This document shows, one piece after another, positions 19,900-28,200 of a DNA stretch of 64,000 nucleotides (position 1 is its first letter; every line of letters starts with the position of its first letter). Below the pieces are notes generated by a model. It ran no database searches. It worked only from the letters and a program-made list of their open reading frames with translations, and was not told the origin of the DNA. The stretch is taken from NCBI GenBank assembly GCA_937891045.1, contig CALBEV010000028.1, positions 1 through 64,000 of the forward strand. Reading direction: 5' to 3'. Source of the DNA: an uncultured Burkholderiales bacterium (lineage in GTDB: Bacteria > Pseudomonadota > Gammaproteobacteria > Burkholderiales > Burkholderiaceae). A program made the position numbers and the translations under genes.

Positions 19900-21663
19900 A
19901 TGGCCATCGTGCATGAAGACCGACCAATGTCGTCGCAAGAGAAAAAAGTGATTTTTGCATCCTCACTCGGCACCGTGTTTGAGTGGTATGACTTCTATCT
20001 GTACGGCTCATTGGCCGCCATCATCGCCAAGCAATTCTTCAGCGGTTTGGACGCAGGTTCTGCTTTCATTTTTGCGCTCCTGGCCTTTGCTGCTGGTTTC
20101 ATCGTGCGTCCGTTTGGGGCCATCTTCTTTGGCCGCTTGGGCGACATGATTGGTCGCAAATACACCTTCTTGGTGACCATCCTGATCATGGGCTTGTCCA
20201 CTTTCATTGTGGGCATCTTGCCTTCCTACGCCAGCATTGGTGTGGCTGCGCCAGTCATCTTGATCGGCTTGCGCTTGCTGCAAGGATTGGCGATGGGTGG
20301 GGAATACGGTGGTGCCGCCACCTATGTAGCCGAACACGCGCCGCATGGCAAGCGTGGTGCTTACACCGCCTGGATTCAAACCACGGCCACGCTGGGCTTG
20401 TTCATGTCACTGTTGGTGATTTTGGGTACCCGCACCGCATTGGGTGAAGAAGCCTTCGAAGCCTGGGGCTGGCGCATTCCTTTCTTGCTGTCCATCGTGT
20501 TGCTTGGTGTGTCTGTCTACATCCGCTTGTCGATGAGCGAGTCTCCCGCTTTCGTGAAAATGAAAGCCGAAGGAAAAACCTCCAAGTCACCATTGACTGA
20601 ATCCTTTGGCCAATGGAAAAACCTGAAAATCGTGATCTTGGCCTTGATTGGCCTGACCGCTGGCCAAGCCGTGGTTTGGTACACCGGACAGTTCTATGCG
20701 CTGTTCTTCTTGACCCAGGCCCTGAAAGTCGATGGTGCGACCGCCAACTTGTTTGTGGCGGCCTCTTTGATCATTGGCACACCTTTCTTCATCATCTTCG
20801 GCGCCCTGTCTGACAAGGTGGGCCGCAAGCCCATCATCATGTTGGGTTGTTTGCTGGCGGTGCTCACCTACTTCCCCGTTTTTGAGCAACTCACCAAGGC
20901 GGCCAATCCTGACTTGCATGCAGCCCAGCAAGCCAACAAAGTGGTGGTGGTGGCTGATCCGGCTGAATGTTCTTTCCAGTTCAACCCCACGGGCACGGTC
21001 AAGTTCACCTCATCCTGTGACATCGCCAAGCAAAAGTTAGCCGCCAGTTCAGTGAGTTACTCGAATGAAATCGCACCTGCAGGCACACCTGCAGTCATCA
21101 AAGTTGGCGACACCGTCATCTCCACCATCGTCACACCAGACGATGTGGCCGCCGCCAAAGCAGTGGCCGAGCAAAAACTCAATGAGTTGAAAGCTGCCGT
21201 GCCCGTGGACGCCAAAGCGGTGAAGAAAGCCGAAGACGCCATGAAAAACTTGTCGGATGAAAAGAAAAGCCGCGATGCTGTGATTTCTGCCAACTTGAGT
21301 GCCACACTCAAAGCGGCTGGTTATCCCGTCAAAGCCGACCCGGCCAAGATCAATTTGGTGGTGGTGACCTTGATCCTCACGTATTTGGTGATCTTGGTGA
21401 CCATGGTTTACGGCCCGATCGCTGCCATGCTGGTTGAAATGTTCCCCACCCGCATTCGCTACACCTCCATGTCTTTGCCTTATCACATCGGCAATGGCTG
21501 GTTTGGTGGCTTGCTCCCCACCATGGCCTTTGCCATCGTGGCGCAAACCGGCAACATGTACAACGGCTTGTGGTATCCCATCATCATCGCTGGCGCCACA
21601 TTCGTGATTGGCACCTTGTTCATCACTGAAACCAAAGACGTGGACATCTACGCAGACGATTGA
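19900..21663 (+). CDS. MHS-family (MFS) transporter with large periplasmic insertion
   Basis: A 587-residue major facilitator of the metabolite:H+ symporter type (ProP/ShiA-like). The MHS N-terminus FEWYDFYLYG is at 27-36. Motif A occurs twice: GRLGDMIGRK (78-87, loop 2-3) and GALSDKVGRK (301-310, loop 8-9). After the helix at about 312-328 there is an extra hydrophilic segment of about 155 residues (330-485) before the last helices. By topology it lies in the periplasm. It contains two cysteines (C357 and C373) and a charged helical part (about 415-460). Usual MHS proteins are about 430-450 residues. A terminator follows. The substrate is unknown; osmolytes or organic acids are typical. Confidence 0.85.
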   Translation: MAIVHEDRPMSSQEKKVIFASSLGTVFEWYDFYLYGSLAAIIAKQFFSGLDAGSAFIFALLAFAAGFIVRPFGAIFFGRLGDMIGRKYTFLVTILIMGLSTFIVGILPSYASIGVAAPVILIGLRLLQGLAMGGEYGGAATYVAEHAPHGKRGAYTAWIQTTATLGLFMSLLVILGTRTALGEEAFEAWGWRIPFLLSIVLLGVSVYIRLSMSESPAFVKMKAEGKTSKSPLTESFGQWKNLKIVILALIGLTAGQAVVWYTGQFYALFFLTQALKVDGATANLFVAASLIIGTPFFIIFGALSDKVGRKPIIMLGCLLAVLTYFPVFEQLTKAANPDLHAAQQANKVVVVADPAECSFQFNPTGTVKFTSSCDIAKQKLAASSVSYSNEIAPAGTPAVIKVGDTVISTIVTPDDVAAAKAVAEQKLNELKAAVPVDAKAVKKAEDAMKNLSDEKKSRDAVISANLSATLKAAGYPVKADPAKINLVVVTLILTYLVILVTMVYGPIAAMLVEMFPTRIRYTSMSLPYHIGNGWFGGLLPTMAFAIVAQTGNMYNGLWYPIIIAGATFVIGTLFITETKDVDIYADD

Positions 21664-21682
21664 ACAAGCTTGAACTTCGTGT

Positions 21683-21711
21683 AAGCCCTCCCCCAGCGGA
21701 GGGCTTTTTTT
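21683..21711 (+). terminator. Rho-independent terminator after the MHS gene
   Basis: AAGCCCTCC (21683-21691) pairs with GGAGGGCTT (21698-21706) over a six-base loop and is followed by an unbroken T run to 21711. It ends the MHS transcript 20 bases after the stop codon. It also directly abuts livH: the first conventional start codon of that frame (TTG, 21710) lies inside the T run. Confidence 0.9.
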
Positions 21712-21742
21712 GCCTACAATCGCCCACCTTTCGGAGACTGCC

Positions 21743-22672
21743 ATCGACATCCTCCTGCAACAAATCATCAACGGCTTGGTGTTGGGCAGCATGTATGCCT
21801 TGCTGGCGCTGGGTTACACCATGGTGTACGGCATCATCAACCTGATCAATTTTGCGCATGGTGAGGTGCTGATGGTGGGCGCCTTGGTCAGTTGGACAAC
21901 GATCAGCATCTTGCAAGACATAGCCCCTTGGTTGCCGGGCTGGGTCATGTTGATCATGGCCTTGTTGGTGGCTTGTGTTGCGGCGGCGGTGTTGAACTTT
22001 GCCATCGAAAAAATCGCTTACCGACCGTTGCGCAACGCACCCAAGTTGGCGCCGCTCATCACCGCCATTGGCGTGTCTATCTTGTTGCAAACCTTGGCCA
22101 TGGTGATTTGGAAACCCAATCACAAGGCTTACCCCACGTTGTTGCCCAGCGAGCCGTTGGCCCTTGGTGGTGCGGTCATCACGCCAACCCAGGTGATGAT
22201 TTTGGGGGTGACCGCCGTGGCCTTGGCGGTGTTGATGTGGGTGGTGCACCGCACGCGTTTGGGTCGTGCGATGCGGGCTACCGCTGAGAACCCGAGCGTG
22301 GCCACACTCATGGGCGTCAAACCCGATACCGTTATCTCAGCCACCTTCATCATGGGTGCGGTGTTGGCCGCCTTGGCAGGCGTGATGTGGGCCTCGAACT
22401 ACGGCACAGTGCAGCACGGCATGGGTTTCTTGCCAGGGTTGAAGGCATTCACCGCCGCTGTGTTTGGCGGCATTGGCAACTTGGCTGGTGCGGTGGTGGG
22501 TGGATTGCTGCTGGGCTTGATCGAGGCGATTGCCTCCGGCTACATCGGCGAGCTGACTGGCGGTGTGTTGGGCAGCCACTATGCCGATATATTTGCGTTT
22601 GTGGTGTTGATTCTGATACTGACCTTGCGTCCTTCTGGCTTGTTGGGTGAACGGGTGGCAGACCGGGCATGA
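21743..22672 (+). CDS. livH: Branched-chain amino acid ABC transporter permease LivH
   Basis: Inner-membrane permease of the LIV-type importer (309 residues from 21743), with about eight to nine hydrophobic helices and the family's LGYTMVYGIINLINFAHGE near the N-terminus. The start is unusual. Homologs begin Met-Asp-Ile; here that position is ATC GAC ATC, with a Shine-Dalgarno GGAG ending six bases before the ATC at 21743. The only conventional in-frame start is TTG at 21710, within the T run of a terminator, which would add 11 residues. I prefer the ATC start but cannot prove it. The stop overlaps the livM ATG. Confidence 0.88.
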   Translation: MDILLQQIINGLVLGSMYALLALGYTMVYGIINLINFAHGEVLMVGALVSWTTISILQDIAPWLPGWVMLIMALLVACVAAAVLNFAIEKIAYRPLRNAPKLAPLITAIGVSILLQTLAMVIWKPNHKAYPTLLPSEPLALGGAVITPTQVMILGVTAVALAVLMWVVHRTRLGRAMRATAENPSVATLMGVKPDTVISATFIMGAVLAALAGVMWASNYGTVQHGMGFLPGLKAFTAAVFGGIGNLAGAVVGGLLLGLIEAIASGYIGELTGGVLGSHYADIFAFVVLILILTLRPSGLLGERVADRA

Positions 22673-23760
22673 ACATGAAGCCAACCAGCCTTCTTCATTA
22701 CCTTTTGTGGGCTGTGGCTTTGCTGTTGCTGCCCTTGCTGTTGCAACCTCTGGGCAACGCTTGGGTGCGCATTGCCGATATGGCGTTGCTGTATGTCTTG
22801 TTGGCGCTGGGCTTGAATATTGTGGTGGGCTATGCGGGCTTGCTCGATTTGGGTTTTGTGGCGTTCTTTGCGGTGGGTGCCTACATGTTTGGCTTGTTGG
22901 CCTCGCCGCACTTGACGGATACGTTCCCAGCGATGGCCGCCATGTTCCCAAACGGCTTGCACCTGCCCTTGTGGGCTGTGGTGCCCATCGGTGCGGGCTT
23001 GGCGGGTTTGTTCGGGGTGTTGTTGGGGGCGCCCACCTTGAAGTTGCGCGGCGACTATTTGGCCATTGTCACCCTGGGCTTTGGTGAAATCATCCGAGTC
23101 TTCTTGAACAACTTGGACAACCCGGTGAACATCACCAACGGGCCCAAAGGCTTGGGCCAAATTGATCCGCTGACTGTGTTTGGCCACCCGTTGTCGCAAA
23201 AACTAGACCTGGGCTTCATTCAATTACCCAGTGTCACGCAGTATTACTACCTTTTCTTGGCACTGGTGTTGATCAGCACATTGATTTGTTATCGGCTGCA
23301 AACCTCTCGGGTAGGACGGGCTTGGATGGCGATTCGTGAAGATGAGATTGCGGCCAAAGCCATGGGCATCAACACGCGCAACTTGAAACTGTTGGCGTTT
23401 GGCATGGGGGCCACTTTTGGTGGTGTGGCCGGTGTGTTGTTTGCCTCCTTCCAAGGCTTTGTCTCGCCCGAGTCGTTCAGCCTGATGGAGTCGGTCATGA
23501 TCGTGGCCATGGTGGTCTTGGGTGGCTTGGGCCATTTGCCTGGCGTCATTTTGGGTGCTGTGTTGTTGTCTGCTTTGCCGGAAGTGTTGCGTCACGTGGC
23601 CGGACCTTTGCAAGAGATGACGGACGGGCGTTTGGATGCAGGCATCTTGCGCCAGTTGTTGATTGCGTTGGCCATGATTCTGATCATGCTGTGGCGTCCG
23701 CGTGGTTTGTGGCCAAGCCCTGATCATGGCAAGGCCTTGCCCACCAAGGAGGCCGCATGA
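22669..23760 (+). CDS. livM: Branched-chain amino acid ABC transporter permease LivM
   Basis: Second permease of the LIV importer (363 residues), about ten hydrophobic segments. Conserved family stretches are ALGLNIVVGYAGLLDLG near 45-60, LRGDYLAIVTLGFGEIIRV near 125-145 and RPRGLWPS near the end. ATG at 22669 overlaps the livH stop (ATGA), and its own stop overlaps the livG ATG in the same way, so the four liv genes are translationally coupled. Confidence 0.94.
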   Translation: MNMKPTSLLHYLLWAVALLLLPLLLQPLGNAWVRIADMALLYVLLALGLNIVVGYAGLLDLGFVAFFAVGAYMFGLLASPHLTDTFPAMAAMFPNGLHLPLWAVVPIGAGLAGLFGVLLGAPTLKLRGDYLAIVTLGFGEIIRVFLNNLDNPVNITNGPKGLGQIDPLTVFGHPLSQKLDLGFIQLPSVTQYYYLFLALVLISTLICYRLQTSRVGRAWMAIREDEIAAKAMGINTRNLKLLAFGMGATFGGVAGVLFASFQGFVSPESFSLMESVMIVAMVVLGGLGHLPGVILGAVLLSALPEVLRHVAGPLQEMTDGRLDAGILRQLLIALAMILIMLWRPRGLWPSPDHGKALPTKEAA

Positions 23761-24527
23761 GCCCCCCGGTGTTGCAAGTCCAAGGCATCTCCAAACGTTT
23801 CGGTGGATTGCAAGCCTTGAGCGATGTGGGCATGACGATTCAACCCGGGCAGGTGTATGGGCTGATTGGTCCCAATGGGGCTGGCAAAACCACGTTCTTC
23901 AACGTCATCACGGGCTTGTACGCACCCGACAGTGGCAGCTTCAAGTTGGCGGGGCAGTCCTATCAGCCCAGCTCGGTCCACGAAGTGGCCGCAGCGGGGA
24001 TTGCCCGCACCTTTCAAAACATCCGCTTGTTTGCCGACATGACCGCGCTTGAAAATGTGATGGTGGGGCGGCATGTGCGAACACGTTCGGGTGTGCTCGG
24101 GGCGGTGTTTCGCACCAAGGCGTTTGTGCAAGAAGAGCTCGCCATTGCCCAGCGTGCGCAAGCGCTGTTGGACTACGTGGGCATCGGACAGTTGGGTCCC
24201 TACAAGGCCCGCACCCTGAGCTATGGCGACCAACGCCGTTTGGAGATTGCTCGGGCTTTGGCCACTGACCCCAAGTTGATAGCCTTGGATGAGCCGGCCG
24301 CGGGCATGAACGCCACCGAAAAGGTGCAGCTGCGCGAGTTGATTGACCGCATCCGCCATGACGGACGCACCATCTTGCTGATTGAGCATGATGTGAAATT
24401 GGTCATGGGTTTGTGTGATGCGGTAACCGTGTTGGACTACGGCAAACAAATCGCGCAGGGCTCGCCTGCCGAAGTGCAACGTGACGCCAAAGTCATCGAA
24501 GCCTATTTGGGCACTGGAGAACACTGA
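23757..24527 (+). CDS. livG: Branched-chain amino acid ABC transporter ATP-binding protein LivG
   Basis: ATPase subunit of the LIV importer (256 residues). Walker A GPNGAGKTTFFN is at about 38-49, signature LSYGDQRRLEIARAL at about 155, Walker B LIALDEPAAGMN and the H-loop IEHD follow. The Y in LSYGDQ in place of LSGGQ is normal for LivG. It pairs with LivF to power transport. Confidence 0.94.
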   Translation: MSPPVLQVQGISKRFGGLQALSDVGMTIQPGQVYGLIGPNGAGKTTFFNVITGLYAPDSGSFKLAGQSYQPSSVHEVAAAGIARTFQNIRLFADMTALENVMVGRHVRTRSGVLGAVFRTKAFVQEELAIAQRAQALLDYVGIGQLGPYKARTLSYGDQRRLEIARALATDPKLIALDEPAAGMNATEKVQLRELIDRIRHDGRTILLIEHDVKLVMGLCDAVTVLDYGKQIAQGSPAEVQRDAKVIEAYLGTGEH

Positions 24528-24528
24528 C

Positions 24529-25251
24529 ATGAGTCAAGCCAATGTGTTGCTGCAAGTGCAAGATTTGCGCGTGGCGTACGGTGGCATCCAAGCCGTCAAG
24601 GGTGTGAGCTTTGAAGTGCGCGAGGGCGAATTGGTCTCGCTCATCGGCTCCAATGGAGCCGGTAAAACCACCACCATGAAAGCCATCACCGGCTCTTTGC
24701 AGGCGGCCGGTGGTCGCATCAGCTACTTGGGTGAGGATGTGCAAGGCCAAGGCCCATGGGACTTGGTCAAGCAAGGCTTGGTGATGGTGCCCGAGGGGCG
24801 TGGCGTGTTCACCCGCATGAGCATCTTGGAAAACCTGCACATGGGTGCGTATTTGCGCAACGACAAGGCAGGTATCAACGCCGATATCGAGCGGGTGTTT
24901 GCCCTGTTCCCACGTTTGAAAGAGCGCAGCGGGCAGTTGTCAGGCACTTTGTCCGGTGGCGAGCAGCAAATGCTGGCCATGGGCCGCGCCTTGTTGAGCC
25001 GTCCGAAGCTGTTGTTGTTGGACGAGCCGTCCATGGGCTTATCGCCCATCATGGTGGACAAAATTTTCGAGGTGATTGCCCAGGTGGCAGCCATGGGCGT
25101 CACCGTCCTGTTGGTCGAGCAAAACGCCAGCCGCGCCTTGAAGATGGCGCAACGCGCTTATGTCATGGAATCGGGCGAAATCAGCATGCAAGGCGACGCC
25201 AAAACCCTTCTGCACGACCCCAAAGTCAGGGCGGCTTACCTCGGGGAATAA
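24529..25251 (+). CDS. livF: Branched-chain amino acid ABC transporter ATP-binding protein LivF
   Basis: Second ATPase subunit (240 residues). Walker A is GSNGAGKTTTMK, the signature LSGGEQQMLAMGRAL, Walker B LLLLDEPSMGLSP, H-loop VEQNA. ATG at 24529 lies two bases after the livG stop. No periplasmic binding protein (livK/livJ) lies in this operon, so one must be supplied from elsewhere. The tandem uvrA gene starts seven bases after the stop. Confidence 0.94.
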   Translation: MSQANVLLQVQDLRVAYGGIQAVKGVSFEVREGELVSLIGSNGAGKTTTMKAITGSLQAAGGRISYLGEDVQGQGPWDLVKQGLVMVPEGRGVFTRMSILENLHMGAYLRNDKAGINADIERVFALFPRLKERSGQLSGTLSGGEQQMLAMGRALLSRPKLLLLDEPSMGLSPIMVDKIFEVIAQVAAMGVTVLLVEQNASRALKMAQRAYVMESGEISMQGDAKTLLHDPKVRAAYLGE

Positions 25252-25258
25252 TGCGGGC

Positions 25259-28200
25259 ATGACCCAAGGCCTGATCCGCATCCGAGGTGCTCGACAGCAC
25301 AACCTCAAAAACATCGACATAGACATCCGCACCAACGAGTTGACGGTGTTCACCGGCCTCAGTGGCTCGGGTAAATCCAGCCTGGTGTTTGACACCTTGT
25401 ACGCTGAAGGCCAGCGGCGCTATGTGGAAACGTTCAGCGCCTATGCCCGACAGTTCCTTGACCGCATGGATCGCCCGGCCGTCGACAAGGTGGAAGGCGT
25501 GCCGCCTGCCATCGCCATCGACCAAACCAACCCGGTGCGCAGTTCGCGCTCCACCGTGGGCACCATGACCGAGTTGAACGACCATTTGAAATTGTTGTTC
25601 GCCCGCGCCGCCCATTTGTTTGACAAGCAAACCGCGCAAGCGGTGCAGCACGACACCCCTGACTCGATTTTCAAGAAACTGTTGGCCCTGAGCAGTGGCG
25701 ACCCGCGTTGGATCATCACCTTCCCGGTGAAATTGCCCAACAACACCACGGCCGAGGAATTGCAAGCTTGGTTGAGTGCCAGCGGCTTCACCAGAGTGCA
25801 CCGCCAAGGCGAGGTGGTGGACGTGGTGGCCGATCGTTTCCGTTTGCAAACGGTTGAGCCGTCCCGCGTCATGGAAGCCATTGAATTGGCCTTGCAACGC
25901 GGCAACGGCCGCATGACGGCATTTCGCATGTCTGCCGATGCTGCGGCCGATGACCTGGGCGAGGCCTTTGGCTACTCCACTGGCTTGCATTGCCCCGACA
26001 GCGATCTGCGCTACAGCGACCCCACCCCATCGATGTTCTCGTTCAACTCTCCCGCCGGTGCGTGTCCGGTGTGCAAGGGTTTTGGTCGTGTCATTGGTGT
26101 CGACTACGGCTTGGTCATTCCCAACGACAAACTCACCTTGCGCATGGGTGCGATCAAGCCAATGCAAACACCAGCTTGGCAAGAGTGCCAAGACGATTTG
26201 ATGCGCCATGCCGAAACAGCAGGTATTCCACGCGACACGCCTTGGTACAAGCTGACGGCCGAACAACGCGACTGGGTCATCAAAGGCTCGCCCAATTGGA
26301 ATGGCAAATGGAACCAGCAGTGGTATGGCGTCAAACGCTTCTTTGAATACCTGGAAACCAAGTCCTACAAGATGCACATCCGGGTGTTGTTGTCCAAGTA
26401 CCGCAGCTACACCACCTGCGGCGAATGCAACGGGGCGCGATTGCAAACCGAAAGCTTGTTGTGGCGCATCGGCAGCGATGCCGGTGCCTTGGCCGCCATG
26501 CCAGCTGACAAACGCTTTCTGCCACAGGGCACGGCGTGGACGCGCAGCCAGTTGGAAGCATTGCCAGGCCTGTGTTTGCACGACCTGATGTTGTTGTCGA
26601 TTGAACGTTTGCGAGGATTTTTCGACCACATGGCCACAGACGCCTCCTTGTCGGCCAGTGTGCAGGCCGAGCAGCAAGCCCTGCATTTGCTGTTGGAAGA
26701 AATCCGCACCCGTTTGAAATACCTGTGCGATGTGGGTATTGGCTACCTCAGTCTGGACCGGCAAAGTCGAACGCTCAGTGGCGGCGAAGTGCAGCGCATC
26801 AATCTCACGACCGCCTTGGGCACGTCCTTGGTGAACACCTTGTTTGTGTTGGACGAGCCCAGCATTGGTTTGCACCCGCGCGACATGCACCGCATCACCC
26901 AAGCCATGTTGCGACTGCGTGATGCCGGCAACACCTTGGTGGTGGTCGAACACGATCCAGCAGTCATGCTGGCCGCCGATCGGATTGTGGACATGGGCCC
27001 TGGCCCCGGCGAGCGCGGTGGCCAAGTGGTGTTTGACGGCACACCCGAGGGTTTGAAGCAAGCCGACACCTTGACGGGTGCATATTTGGGCGCTCGCAAA
27101 CAAGTGGGTGTGGGTCTGAAACGCTTGGTGACCGACGCCACACCGCGCCTGATATTGGAAGGTGCACGAGAACACAATTTGCAGCACCTGAACATTGAAT
27201 TTCCCTTGCAACGCTGGGTCACGGTCACAGGGGTGAGTGGTTCGGGCAAATCCACCTTGATCCAAGACATCTTGGCACCGGCTTTGTTGCGGCACTTTGG
27301 CAAGAGCACGGAAGGTGCGGGTGCCCACGACCGCTTGTTGGGCGCAGACCATTTGAGCGATGTGGTGTTTGTCGATCAGTCGCCGATTGGCAAAACCGCG
27401 CGTTCCAACCCAGCCAGCTACGTTGGTGCGTGGGACGCGGTACGCGAAATTTTCGCCAACACGGCCATGTCGCGCCAACGCAGTTACACCGCGTCCAAGT
27501 TCAGTTTCAATGGCGGCGATGGCCGCTGCCCCACCTGTGGCGGTTCAGGCTTCGAGCACGTGGAAATGCAATTCCTAAGCGATGTCTATTTGCGCTGCCC
27601 CGACTGCGATGGCCAGCGCTACCGCCCTGAAATTTTGGAAGTGAAGATCGAACGCGGTGGGCGTTTTTTGAATGTGGCCGATGTGTTGCAACTCACGGTC
27701 AGCGAAGCAGCGCATTTGTTTGCTAACGACCGGGATGTGATTCGTGCCTTGCAACCGATCGTGGATGTGGGCTTGGAATATGTGCGCTTGGGTCAACCCG
27801 TTCCAACGCTCAGTGGTGGCGAAGCCCAGCGTTTGAAATTGGCCGGTTATTTGGCCGAGGCGGCCAAGTCTGCGTCGTCCAGCAAACAAACCTTGGCCCG
27901 CAAAGGCATGCTGTTTTTGTTTGACGAGCCCACCACCGGTTTGCACTTTGACGACATCGCGAAGTTGATGCGGGCCTTGCGCCGCTTGCTTGATGCCGGA
28001 CATTCCTTGATCGTGATCGAGCACAACTTGGATGTGATCCGCGCTTCCGATTGGCTGATCGATCTGGGACCCGAGGGTGGTGAGGGCGGGGGCTTGTTGG
28101 TCGCTGAAGGCCCGCCTGAAGTCGTGATGAAGCATGCCAGTTCACACACTGGTTTGGCTTTGCGTGAGTATGTGAAGGCGATGGGATCGTTGGCTGAGGG

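Noticed and set aside
25226..27478. Long minus-strand open frame (750 codons) opposite the tandem uvrA
   Set aside because: It lies wholly opposite a gene with clear UvrA motifs and its translation has no recognisable domain; long antisense frames are expected in GC-rich genes. The same holds for 11295-12692, 14322-15581 and 17196-18332.
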